From: Phycisphaerales bacterium
GTDB taxonomy: Bacteria; Planctomycetota; Phycisphaerae; Phycisphaerales; UBA1924
Length of the DNA stretch: 15,766 bases
NCBI GenBank assembly: GCA_029260415.1
Contig: JAJDDH010000122.1
Span: 1-15,766 of the forward strand
Reading direction: 5' to 3'
The notes below the pieces were generated by a model. It was not told the origin of the DNA. It saw only the letters and a list, made by a program, of their open reading frames with translations, and made no database searches. How positions within the stretch are numbered: position 1 is the stretch's first letter; the number at the start of each line of letters is the position of its first letter. The translations under genes were made by a program, and so were the position numbers. Shown here piece after piece: positions 1 through 6,911 of this stretch.

Positions 1-1
1 G

Positions 2-361
2 CCCTTCGAGGACGCGCCGTTCGGCATCATCGGGCTCGAGACCGCGCTGCCCCTCTACGCCGAGGCGCTCGTCGCCTCTGGCGCCATCGACTGGCCCCGC
101 CTGATCGCCCTGCTCACCATCGAGCCCGCCCGCCTGTGCAACGTCGACCAGAAGGGCCTGGGCCAGCTTCGAGAGGGCGGACCGGCGGACCTGACCCTCA
201 TCGACCCCGACCTCGAGTGGACCATCGGGACCGACGACCTGCGAGGGATGTCCGTGAACACGCCCTTCCTCGGGCGCACCGTCCGGGGGCGGTCCCAGAC
301 CACGATCGTCGCCGGGTCCGTGACGCACACGACTGGTTCGCGGGCGCCGGTGATCGCATGA
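2..361 (+). CDS. pyrC: Dihydroorotase, C-terminal part (cut by window start)
   Basis: This is the last 119 codons of an open frame that runs in from the left edge and ends at TGA 359-361. Dihydroorotase closes carbamoyl-aspartate to dihydroorotate in pyrimidine synthesis, in the cytoplasm. The stretch begins FEDAPFGIIGLETALPL, the signature found near the C-terminus of class I dihydroorotases. It continues with the amidohydrolase C-terminal pattern: EPARLCN, then a GLG...EGGPADLTLIDP strand and a closing SVNTPFLGRTVRG segment. The metal-binding histidines lie upstream, outside the window, so catalytic competence cannot be judged. The stop overlaps the next gene's start as ATGA, which suggests translational coupling. 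The symbol is given for the family; pyrC-like non-catalytic paralogues (pyrX) cannot be excluded from the C-terminus alone. Confidence 0.85.
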   Translation, partial: PFEDAPFGIIGLETALPLYAEALVASGAIDWPRLIALLTIEPARLCNVDQKGLGQLREGGPADLTLIDPDLEWTIGTDDLRGMSVNTPFLGRTVRGRSQTTIVAGSVTHTTGSRAPVIA

Positions 362-2226
362 ACGCGGGCGTCACGTCTCCCTGGCGGACCAAGGAGCTGT
401 ACATCGCGATCCTCGCGGTGCTCGCGATCATCACCCACCTCTTCCTCCGACTCGAGTTCGAGCCGACAAGCGTCCCGGCGCGTCTCCCGCTCTGGGTCGC
501 GCTGGTTGGGGGCGGCGCCCCGCTCGTGCTGGACCTGCTGCTCAAGGCGGTGCGCCGCCAGTTCGGGTCCGACCTGCTCGCGGGGATCTCGATCGTCACC
601 TCGGTCATCCTCGAGGAGTACCTCGCGGGCACGCTCGTCGTCCTCATGCTCTCAGGCGGAGAAACCCTCGAGGCGATGGCCGTAGAGAACGCCCGATCCG
701 TGCTCCGCGCCCTGGCCAAGCGGGTGCCGACCGTCGCGCACGTGCGCCGCAACGGGCGCGTCGAGGACATCCCCATCGACGAGGTCCGCGTGGACGACCT
801 GGTCGTGATCCACCCCCACGAGACCTGCCCCGTCGACGGTGAGGTCACCAGCGGGCACGGCGTCATGGACGAGTCCTACCTCACGGGCGAGCCCTACATG
901 CGCTCCAAGGCCCCGGGCTCCGAGGTCATGTCCGGCGCCATCAACGGCGAGTCCGCCCTGACCATCCGCGCCGCCCGCGCCGCCGAGGATTCCCGCTACG
1001 CCAAGATCATGCAGGTCATGCGCGAGAGCGAGCAGCGCCGCCCCCGCATGCGCCGCATGGGCGACACGCTGGGCGCGTACTACACCCCGCTGGCAGTCGC
1101 CATCGCCCTGCTCGCCTGGGGGATCTCGGGCGATCCCGTCCGCTTCCTCGCGGTCCTGGTCGTCGCGACGCCCTGCCCCCTGCTCATCGCGATCCCCACC
1201 GCCATCATCGGGTCGATCTCCCTCTGCGCCCGGCGCGGCGTCATTATCAAGGACCCCGCCACCCTCGAGACCATCGACACCTGCCGCACCATCATCTTCG
1301 ACAAGACGGGCACCCTGACCTACGGCAAGCCCAGCGTGACCGAGATCATCCCGGGCGAGGGCTTCGACGCCGAGCAGGTGCTCTCTCTGACCGCCGATCT
1401 GGAGCGGTACTCCAAGCACCCGCTGGCGGGCGCGATCGTGCGCGAGGCCAACACCAAACGCCTGGCGTCGCACGAGCCCGCCGAGATCTCTGAACGCCCG
1501 GGCGAGGGCTTGCGGGGCATCGTCGAGGGGTGCGAGGTGCTCGTCACCGGGCGCAGCAAGCTCGAGCGGAACCGCCCGGAGCTGGCCGCCCAGCTCCCCC
1601 CGCTCGCGGGCGGGCTCGAGTGCGTCGTGCTCATCGATGGCGCCCTCGGCGCGACCATCCGCTTCCGCGACGAGCCCCGGGCCGACGGCGCCGCCTTCAT
1701 CGCCCACCTCACCCGCAAGCACCGCTTCAAGAAGGTCATGCTTGTCTCGGGCGACCGCGAGAGCGAGGCCCGCTATCTGGCGCAGAAGGTCGGCATCCCC
1801 GAGGTCCTCGCCGAGCAATCCCCCGAGCAGAAGGTCGAGATCGTCCGGAACGAGACCGAGCTGGCCCGCACCTGCTTCGTGGGCGACGGCATCAACGACG
1901 CCCCCGCCCTGGCCCTGGCGACCGTGGGCATCGCCTTCGGGCAGGCCAGCGACATCACGACCGAGGCCGCGGGTGTGGTCGTGCTGGACAACGCGCTCGA
2001 GCGGGTGGACGAGTTCTTCCACATCTCCGCCCGGATGCGCCGGATCGCGCTCCAGAGCGCCCTGGGCGGGATGGCCCTGAGCGTGGTCGGGATGGTGCTG
2101 GCGTCGATGGGGTATCTGCCCCCGGTCGCCGGGGCCATCGCCCAGGAGATCATCGACGTCTTCGCGGTGCTCAACGCCGTCCGCGCCGCGGCGCCCCCTT
2201 CAACCCTCTCGGACATCCGCGACTGA
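358..2226 (+). CDS. P1B-type metal-transporting ATPase, P1B-5-like (TPCP/QExxD)
   Basis: A 622-residue ATP-driven metal pump of the inner membrane. I chose ATG 358 because it overlaps the preceding stop (ATGA). The open frame upstream of it is only a shadow of the dihydroorotase frame. Visible motifs are the actuator TGEP (176-179), membrane motif TPCP (271-274), phosphorylation site DKTGTLT with D315, nucleotide-domain HP (354-355), hinge GDGIND (509-514) and a last-helix QEIID (596-600). The TPCP plus QExxD pair is what I recall as the signature of the P1B-5 group, whose studied members move Ni, Fe or Co. There is no N-terminal heavy-metal-binding domain, and the protein stops about 20 residues after the last helix, so the C-terminal hemerythrin-like domain known in some P1B-5 pumps is absent. 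The metal is therefore inferred, not shown. gapA follows after 67 bp. Confidence 0.9.
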   Translation: MNAGVTSPWRTKELYIAILAVLAIITHLFLRLEFEPTSVPARLPLWVALVGGGAPLVLDLLLKAVRRQFGSDLLAGISIVTSVILEEYLAGTLVVLMLSGGETLEAMAVENARSVLRALAKRVPTVAHVRRNGRVEDIPIDEVRVDDLVVIHPHETCPVDGEVTSGHGVMDESYLTGEPYMRSKAPGSEVMSGAINGESALTIRAARAAEDSRYAKIMQVMRESEQRRPRMRRMGDTLGAYYTPLAVAIALLAWGISGDPVRFLAVLVVATPCPLLIAIPTAIIGSISLCARRGVIIKDPATLETIDTCRTIIFDKTGTLTYGKPSVTEIIPGEGFDAEQVLSLTADLERYSKHPLAGAIVREANTKRLASHEPAEISERPGEGLRGIVEGCEVLVTGRSKLERNRPELAAQLPPLAGGLECVVLIDGALGATIRFRDEPRADGAAFIAHLTRKHRFKKVMLVSGDRESEARYLAQKVGIPEVLAEQSPEQKVEIVRNETELARTCFVGDGINDAPALALATVGIAFGQASDITTEAAGVVVLDNALERVDEFFHISARMRRIALQSALGGMALSVVGMVLASMGYLPPVAGAIAQEIIDVFAVLNAVRAAAPPSTLSDIRD

Positions 2227-2293
2227 CCCCTCCCGAGCCCGCCTACCGTTGCCCGGACGGATCCACACCCCCGTCAGCACAGGAGATCATCGC

Positions 2294-3334
2294 ATGGCCA
2301 TCCGCGTGGGAATCAACGGCTTCGGACGCATCGGACGCCTCGTCTACCGCCTCGCCGCGGACCGGGGCGACTTCGAAATCAACCTCATCAACGACCTCGT
2401 GCCCGCGGACAACCTGGCGTACCTGCTCAAGTACGACACCATGCACGGTCGTTTCCTGGTGGGCGGCAAGCCCGCCGACGTCAGCGCAACGGAGAACTCC
2501 TTCTCCGTCAACGGCAAGACGACCAAGACCTCCGCCGTTCGCGACCCCGCCGAGCTGCCCTGGGGCGAGCACAACGTCGACTACGTCCTCGAGTCCACGG
2601 GTCTGTTCACCGCGGCCGACGCGGCCCAGAAGCACATCGACAACAACGGGTGCAAGCGGGTCCTGATCTCCGCCCCCACCAAGACCCCCGACCAGGTGAA
2701 CACCTTCGCCTACAAGGTCAACCACGAGCTCTACGACCCGAGCAAGGACACCATCCTCTCCAACGCCAGCTGCACGACCAACTGCCTGGCGCCCGTTGCC
2801 AAGGTCATCAACGACGAGTTCGGGCTCGACGAGGGCCTCATGACCACCATCCACGCCGCGACCGCGACCCAGCCCACACAGGACGGCCCGTCCAAGAAGG
2901 ACTGGCGCGGCGGACGCAACGCCTACCAGAACATCATCCCCGCGAGCACGGGAGCGGCCAAGGCCGTCGCCCTGTGCATCCCCGAGATCAAGGGCAAGCT
3001 CACGGGCATGGCCTTCCGCGTGCCCACGGCGGATGTCTCCTGCGTGGACCTGACCTTCCGCACGAGCAAGTCCACGAGCCTCAAGGACATCAACGCCGCG
3101 ATGAAGGCCGCCAGCCAGGGCTCGATGAAGGGCGTGCTGGGCTACACCGAGGAGCAGATCGTCAGCTCCGACTTCATCGGTGATCCGCACAGCTCGATCT
3201 TCGACGCCGAGGCGGGCATCGAGCTCAACGATCGCTTCTTTAAGATCGTCACCTGGTACGACAACGAGGCCGGATACGCCAACCGCTGCGTCGACATGCT
3301 TGCGATGATGGCCAAGCGCGACGGCGCCTCCTGA
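2294..3334 (+). CDS. gapA: Glyceraldehyde-3-phosphate dehydrogenase, type I, NAD-dependent
   Basis: A 346-residue, full-length cytoplasmic GAPDH, which oxidises and phosphorylates glyceraldehyde 3-phosphate to 1,3-bisphosphoglycerate with NAD in glycolysis. ATG 2294 is chosen because AGGAGA lies 7 nt upstream (2281-2286) and the protein then begins MAIRVGINGFGRIGR. The frame could extend to a TTG at 2249, but that would ignore the ribosome site. The Rossmann motif GINGFGRIG is at 6-14. Asp34 at the end of the second strand fits NAD rather than NADP preference. The catalytic ASCTTNC motif places the nucleophile at Cys160, and the catalytic His is His187 in TTIHAATATQ. The C-terminal WYDNEAGYANR segment is typical. 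The gene ends in a strong intrinsic terminator. Nothing looks damaged or unusual. Confidence 0.97.
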   Translation: MAIRVGINGFGRIGRLVYRLAADRGDFEINLINDLVPADNLAYLLKYDTMHGRFLVGGKPADVSATENSFSVNGKTTKTSAVRDPAELPWGEHNVDYVLESTGLFTAADAAQKHIDNNGCKRVLISAPTKTPDQVNTFAYKVNHELYDPSKDTILSNASCTTNCLAPVAKVINDEFGLDEGLMTTIHAATATQPTQDGPSKKDWRGGRNAYQNIIPASTGAAKAVALCIPEIKGKLTGMAFRVPTADVSCVDLTFRTSKSTSLKDINAAMKAASQGSMKGVLGYTEEQIVSSDFIGDPHSSIFDAEAGIELNDRFFKIVTWYDNEAGYANRCVDMLAMMAKRDGAS

Positions 3335-3357
3335 CACCTGCCACAGCATTCACCCCG

Positions 3358-3387
3358 ACGCCCGGCCCACTCGGCCGGGCGTTTTTT
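3358..3387 (+). terminator. Intrinsic terminator after gapA
   Basis: A perfect 9-bp GC stem has arms CGCCCGGCC at 3359-3367 and GGCCGGGCG at 3373-3381, with a CACTC loop. It is extended by an A-T pair and followed directly by six T (3382-3387). It lies 23 bp after the gapA stop, and no minus-strand gene ends here, so it should end the ATPase-gapA transcript. Confidence 0.9.
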
Positions 3388-3471
3388 CGTGCGCAGCGCC
3401 AGCCCCGCTTTTTGCCAGACGCGTCGCCATCGATCACGCAGGCCCCTTTCCACACCCCGGACGCCCTTCAC

Positions 3472-3486
3472 TCCGGAGAATCCGGA
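3472..3486. repeat. Paired TCCGGA hexamers, possible operator
   Basis: Two copies of TCCGGA, itself a palindrome, are separated by GAA, giving a 15-bp near-symmetric element about 90 bp upstream of the AT-rich promoter stretch. It could bind a dimeric regulator, but a chance match in GC-rich DNA is quite possible. Confidence 0.25.
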
Positions 3487-3574
3487 CCGCCCCCCTCCCA
3501 GGACCCGTCTAAGACCGGAACATTTCCGAGAACATCGTCACAAGCGTTCTATTTATCTTGAATCAACGTTTTTC

Positions 3575-3602
3575 TTGGCCAGACTTCCGTAACTGTTACT
3601 AT
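3575..3602 (+). promoter_or_regulatory. Possible promoter of the PEP-CTERM-like gene
   Basis: TTGGCC at 3575-3580 and TACTAT at 3597-3602 are spaced by 16 bp inside the only AT-rich stretch of the gap. This would give a leader of about 65 nt to the ATG at 3674. The matches to the sigma-70 boxes are only partial, so this is a suggestion. Confidence 0.25.
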
Positions 3603-3673
3603 TCTCGAAGGACTTCCTGATCCCCATTGCGTCCCTGCCCCTGATTCGAAACGAGAGAGAAAGAGAGACAGAC

Positions 3674-4330
3674 ATGACCTGCGCAAGAAACACCGTGTTC
3701 GCCCTTTCCGCCGCCACGCTCCTGACAGGGGCGGCCTCGGCCAATGTCCTACAGAACGCCGGCTTCGAAGCCGGGACCGGCGCTGACGCGGCGGACTGGG
3801 CCGAGATCGTTGGCGGACCGTCCGGTTCCGTGGGCCGCAGTTCGCTGATGCCCAACACCGGCGCCTTCAGCGCCTACATGCAGTTTGACCACATCAACAA
3901 CCCCACCGCCGGCGGCGCGTACTTCATCGAGCAGGTGCAGCCCGTGGGCAGCATCGACCCCTCCTTGAACTACGACCTCTCCTTCTTCGCCAAGATGGAC
4001 TCGATGGACTTCACCGGCATGGACGCGTTCGTCCAGATCCTGTGGCTCGACCAGGACGCCAGCAATGGCGGCGGCGTTCAGGGCGAGATGCTGACCTCGC
4101 TCGTCGGCCTGGGCATCGGCACCGAGTACCAGCAGTTCAGCTTCGACGGTATGGATGTGCCTGATGGAGCCGACTCGTTCCTGCTCCGCTTCCAGCTCTC
4201 CGCGGGCGCCGTCGATAACATCGCCAACGGCCTGTACATCGATGACGCGTCTCTCACAGCGGTCCCCGCCCCGGCCTCCGCCGCGCTGCTCGCGCTCGGC
4301 GCTCTGACCGGCGCACGCCGCCGTCGATAA
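3674..4330 (+). CDS. Secreted protein with PEP-CTERM-like C-terminal sorting tail
   Basis: A 218-residue exported protein of unknown role. The N-terminus is a Sec signal peptide with likely cleavage after SANA-type Ala23 (...GAASA|NVLQ). Residues 24 to about 195 begin NVLQNAGFEAG and end in a glycine- and aspartate-rich beta pattern finishing NGLYIDDASLTAV. This resembles the jelly-roll carbohydrate-binding fold (CBM4/9 or DUF642 style), but no binding residues can be named. The tail from residue 197 reads VPAPAS, then a short hydrophobic helix, then RRRR at the very end. That is the layout of PEP-CTERM sorting signals handled by exosortase, with PAPAS in place of PEP. Purine-rich GAGAGA repeats just before the ATG serve as a loose ribosome site. 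Likely surface- or matrix-associated. No exosortase gene is in the window. Confidence 0.8.
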   Translation: MTCARNTVFALSAATLLTGAASANVLQNAGFEAGTGADAADWAEIVGGPSGSVGRSSLMPNTGAFSAYMQFDHINNPTAGGAYFIEQVQPVGSIDPSLNYDLSFFAKMDSMDFTGMDAFVQILWLDQDASNGGGVQGEMLTSLVGLGIGTEYQQFSFDGMDVPDGADSFLLRFQLSAGAVDNIANGLYIDDASLTAVPAPASAALLALGALTGARRRR

Positions 4331-4375
4331 GTACTGAACTCGATTCGCGGCGAGGGCATGCCCCCAAATGATGGC

Positions 4376-4930
4376 TCAGCCCGATTGATCAACCAACGCC
4401 CGCGCACGCGTCGCGTGGTCATCGATCGCATCAACGCCGACCGGATCACCATTCACGTACGCTTCCACAGCGCCCTCGATCAGTTCGAGGGCGCTGTCAA
4501 TTTCGTCCGACGCCCGCTCGAGCAAGGTCATCCGCTGCGCGGCCCCGTCGGCGTCACCGGGCTCGATGCCCCCCTCCCGATCCAGCACGATGACGTCCTC
4601 GATCGACGCGATCGATTTGCGCGCCCGCCACGCGAGCTGCCCCGCGTCGATCCGCTCGGTTCTCAGCCGCTCGATCCGCCCCGCCCGGGTGCGGGTCCGG
4701 CGCGTCTCACGCAGATCCGAAACGATCAGCTCGATCGCATCGAGGGTTCGGGCGTGCAGCTCAACCGCCTCGCTCTGGCGGAGATCCAGGCGCTGTTCCA
4801 GGCTTCCAGGCTCCCGCCGGGCGACCTCGTGGTAGATCGAGCCGCACCCCGCCAGCCCCAAGAGAACCCCGAGCAGGACAAGGGCTGGCAGACGTCGTTT
4901 GGCTTGGTGGTGCATGGCGCTGGCCCTCAC
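4376..4930 (-). CDS. Putative lipoprotein, helical, unknown function
   Basis: A 184-residue protein that I do not recognise. A GTG start at 4930 is chosen because AGAGGAGG (4943-4936) lies 5 nt before it; the in-frame ATG at 4915 would be 20 nt away. The N-terminus has basic residues (KRR, 11-13), a hydrophobic stretch and the lipobox LAGC with Cys29, so it should be lipid-anchored. The mature part is charged and looks almost wholly alpha-helical, with many Glu, Arg and Leu and a run of arginines around residues 75-95. Asp, unlike Ser, does not follow the cysteine directly (C-G-S), so outer-membrane targeting is possible. It converges with the PEP-CTERM-like gene (45 bp gap, no terminator seen) and diverges from the secreted HxHxxxH protein. 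It could be a small structural or partner lipoprotein. Confidence 0.75.
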   Translation of the reverse strand: MRASAMHHQAKRRLPALVLLGVLLGLAGCGSIYHEVARREPGSLEQRLDLRQSEAVELHARTLDAIELIVSDLRETRRTRTRAGRIERLRTERIDAGQLAWRARKSIASIEDVIVLDREGGIEPGDADGAAQRMTLLERASDEIDSALELIEGAVEAYVNGDPVGVDAIDDHATRARALVDQSG

Positions 4931-4935
4931 GGGCG

Positions 4936-4943
4936 CCTCCTCT
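4936..4943 (-). promoter_or_regulatory. Ribosome binding site deciding a GTG start
   Basis: AGAGGAGG on the minus strand with 5 nt to GTG 4930. It is the strongest Shine-Dalgarno match in the window and selects GTG over the downstream ATG at 4915. Confidence 0.8.
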
Positions 4944-4974
4944 GTATGCTCATGGATCGATCAGCGGCCAGGCC

Positions 4975-5003
4975 AGCCTATCAGGGACCGGGCCGCGGAT
5001 CAG
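4975..5003 (-). promoter_or_regulatory. Possible promoter of the lipoprotein gene
   Basis: On the minus strand, CTGATC (5003-4998), a 17-bp spacer and TAGGCT (4980-4975) lie about 40 bp upstream of the GTG start. The same TAGGCT hexamer sits before the Gfo/Idh gene at 14847. Both boxes match only in part. Confidence 0.25.
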
Positions 5004-5033
5004 GGGTTCTTGTCAGGGTCAGGGGGAGTCGGC

Positions 5034-6272
5034 ATGGTGTCAGCATCCGGGGTTCGTTTCACGCTCGGGGCGGCGCTTGCCGCGCTCATGGTCTTCGCAT
5101 CGGTCTCGGCCCGCGCCAACGAGACCGACCAGTTCTCGCTCCCACCAGACCGACCGTTCGCGGACCTGGGACCCTACATGGAATCGATCCACTGCGAGAT
5201 CCTGACCCGCGTGGTTGACGATCTCAACGACGAGCTCCGACAGGCGTACCGCGGCGTCCGCAACCAGCGGGTCAGCCAGCTCACGTCGCCCGGGACCGTT
5301 GCCGACCGGGTCCGCAACGAGTTCGCCCCGGGCTTTATCGAGACCATGAACCTTGAGAACGCGCTCCGAACGCGGAGCGCCAGGCGCGCGTACCCGGACC
5401 AGATCACCGCCCACCGAACGCTCGGCTGGATCTACGCATGGGCCCACCTGCCCATCGACCCCCGCCGCCTCGTGATGCTCTTCCAGTCGTCAACCATCAA
5501 TGTCCACGGCGCCTACATGGGCACCGACAAGATCGCCCACTTCCACGATCTCGGGCACATCTACTACCGGAGCTACCTCGCCCGCCTCGACGGCGGCATG
5601 TCCCCCGACGAGGCCCGAGACTGGGTCGTCGGCTTCTATTCCAGAGGCCCGCTCTCCGAGTCGTTCACCATCGGCGCCATCGCGACAGGCGTCGTCTCCA
5701 ACGCCGACCTGGCCTCCAACTACGCGGGCATGCTCTTCTACCAGAACCTGACCGAGCCCATCCAGATCAGCGGCGACACGCTCCCTCCCATGCTCGAACT
5801 CCACGAGGGCTACTGGCGACTCGCCTACCACGTCCGCCCCGAGTCCGGCTTCCTCCGCTCCTTCCTCACCGATCACTGCAACGAGGCGCTCAACCCGTGC
5901 GTCTACGAGATCGGCATGCGCGGCCCGATCCGCAAGAACCTGCGGAAAAACTCCGACGACATCCTCACCGTCTACGCCGATGAGAACGGCAACACCCGCT
6001 CGCCAGAGTGGTTCCGCGAGAAGGCCGTCGAGCTCCGCACCTTCCACGGCCAGGACTACGGCGCCGTGATCCGTGAGGACGTCATGTTCTCGATCGGCGA
6101 TGTCTGCGACTTCACCCACCACACGACCGGCGCCCCCGCCATCGCACCGCCAGCCGAGCGTGAGACCGCTCCCGGGGCGCTGCCGCGCAACGACCCGGCA
6201 CCGACCGCCCCGCCCGCCCGGTCCGAAAATGACACGGGCACCGGGCACCCGGATGTCACTCGGATCTGGTAG
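5034..6272 (+). CDS. Secreted protein of unknown function with HxHxxxH motif
   Basis: A 412-residue exported protein. ATG 5034 is chosen because AGGGGGAG lies 5 nt upstream and the protein then starts with a clean signal peptide, likely cut after ...SARA (about residue 28). The open frame further upstream lies over the divergent lipoprotein start and is not supported. The central part carries GTDKIAHFHDLGHIYY, giving Asp166-Lys167 and His169, His171 and His175 as possible metal ligands. The DKxxHF core recalls a motif in small membrane families such as VanZ, but this protein is soluble and otherwise unlike them. Next come FYSRGPLSESFTIGAIATG and a YAGMLFYQNL segment that look conserved. The last 50 or so residues are Pro/Ala-rich and likely disordered. 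I cannot assign an enzyme activity. It diverges from the lipoprotein gene and may share its control region. Confidence 0.8.
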   Translation: MVSASGVRFTLGAALAALMVFASVSARANETDQFSLPPDRPFADLGPYMESIHCEILTRVVDDLNDELRQAYRGVRNQRVSQLTSPGTVADRVRNEFAPGFIETMNLENALRTRSARRAYPDQITAHRTLGWIYAWAHLPIDPRRLVMLFQSSTINVHGAYMGTDKIAHFHDLGHIYYRSYLARLDGGMSPDEARDWVVGFYSRGPLSESFTIGAIATGVVSNADLASNYAGMLFYQNLTEPIQISGDTLPPMLELHEGYWRLAYHVRPESGFLRSFLTDHCNEALNPCVYEIGMRGPIRKNLRKNSDDILTVYADENGNTRSPEWFREKAVELRTFHGQDYGAVIREDVMFSIGDVCDFTHHTTGAPAIAPPAERETAPGALPRNDPAPTAPPARSENDTGTGHPDVTRIW

Positions 6273-6307
6273 CCCGCCAGAGTCTTCGATCGGTCGCCGC
6301 CGGCGGG

Positions 6308-6313
6308 TACACT
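6308..6313 (+). promoter_or_regulatory. Possible -10 element of the sigma factor gene
   Basis: TACACT lies 13 nt before ATG 6327, so a transcript from it would have only a few nucleotides of leader. This fits the lack of a clear Shine-Dalgarno site. No good -35 box was found. Confidence 0.2.
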
Positions 6314-6326
6314 GCACCCGGCGACC

Positions 6327-6908
6327 ATGACCGGACCCGATCACGACAGGCTGACCCGCACACTCAACGCCGCGGCAACGGGCGACACCGCCGCCGCGCG
6401 CGACCTGCTCGTGATGGTCTACGACGAGCTCCGCGCCCTGGCCCGCGCCCGGATGGCCGGCGCCCCCTCGGGGCAGACGCTTCAGCCCACCGCGTTGGTG
6501 CACGAGGCGTACATGCGGATCGTGGGCGACGGCAACGCCCAGTTCGAGGGGCGCCGCCACTTCTTCTTCGCCGCCGCCCGCGCCATGCGCGACATCATTG
6601 TCGAGAACGCCCGCCACAAGGCGACGCTCAAGCGGGGAGGCGACCGCCAGCGATCCCCGCTGGACGACCCCCCGTTCGAGCTGGCCGTCAGGCCCGACGA
6701 GGTGCTCGCGCTCAGCGAGGCGCTCGAACGGCTGGAGAAGGAGGACGCCGAGAGCGCCCAGATCGTGGGGCTCCGGTTCTTTGTTGGGCTCACCAACGAA
6801 CAGATCAGCGAGATCCTGGGCGTCTCACTCTCGACCGTCGAACGGCGCTGGCGCTTCACCCGTGCCTGGCTCGCCAGCTCGCTCAGCGACGAGACGCTCA
6901 GCGCCTGA
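6327..6908 (+). CDS. ECF-type RNA polymerase sigma factor (Sigma70_ECF / TIGR02999-like)
   Basis: A 193-residue sigma factor that would direct RNA polymerase to a dedicated promoter set. Residues 1 to about 100 form region 2, with LQPTALVHEAYMRIV and RRHFFFAAARAMRDIIVENAR. That pattern is typical of the planctomycete/acidobacterial ECF-like family (TIGR02999, PF07638), whose members often sit beside Ser/Thr kinase genes. After a linker near 105-125, region 4 carries a helix-turn-helix (NEQISEILGVSLSTVERRW, about 153-171). There is no transmembrane anti-sigma gene next to it. Instead the convergent gene, 3 bp away, encodes a membrane Ser/Thr kinase with TPR repeats, so phosphorylation-linked control is the natural guess. 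ATG 6327 is the first start giving the standard N-terminus; it has no strong ribosome site. The gene is intact. Confidence 0.93.
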   Translation: MTGPDHDRLTRTLNAAATGDTAAARDLLVMVYDELRALARARMAGAPSGQTLQPTALVHEAYMRIVGDGNAQFEGRRHFFFAAARAMRDIIVENARHKATLKRGGDRQRSPLDDPPFELAVRPDEVLALSEALERLEKEDAESAQIVGLRFFVGLTNEQISEILGVSLSTVERRWRFTRAWLASSLSDETLSA

Positions 6909-6911
6909 GCA

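Larger units (their letters stand above)
3388..3673. other. Intergenic leader region, no gene seen
   Basis: There is no convincing coding frame here; the short open frames lack a ribosome site and recognisable protein. The left part is GC-rich like the rest of the window. The right part, about 3520-3620, is clearly richer in A and T than anything else nearby, which suggests a promoter or leader. It holds a TCCGGA-GAA-TCCGGA repeat (3472-3486) and a possible promoter (3575-3602). No RNA gene was recognised. Confidence 0.6.

Noticed and set aside
136..357. N-terminal extension of the metal ATPase frame
   Set aside because: It overlaps the dihydroorotase coding region, is Arg/Pro-rich without family features, and ATG 358 gives the normal N-terminus with an ATGA overlap.
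652..2022. A long minus-strand open frame (456 codons) opposite the metal ATPase
   Set aside because: It is a composition shadow: GC-rich codon use on the + strand leaves the opposite strand free of stops. The translation is low-complexity Gly/Ala/Val/Asp/Leu, and the + strand has every ATPase motif.
2243..3349. A 368-codon minus-strand open frame opposite gapA
   Set aside because: Same shadow effect; the + frame is a complete GAPDH with catalytic Cys160 and His187, and the minus translation resembles no protein.
4358..4367. GGGCATGCCC palindrome as a terminator between the convergent genes at 4330 and 4376
   Set aside because: The stem is too short, has no useful loop and no T-run on either side.
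4358..5218. A 286-codon + strand frame over the lipoprotein gene
   Set aside because: It is Arg/Pro-rich shadow sequence without motifs; the minus strand has a strong ribosome site, signal peptide and lipobox.
6271..6307. CCCGCC...GGCGGG inverted repeat as a terminator after the HxHxxxH protein gene
   Set aside because: The arms are only 6 bp, far apart, and no T-run follows; such pairs are common in GC-rich DNA.
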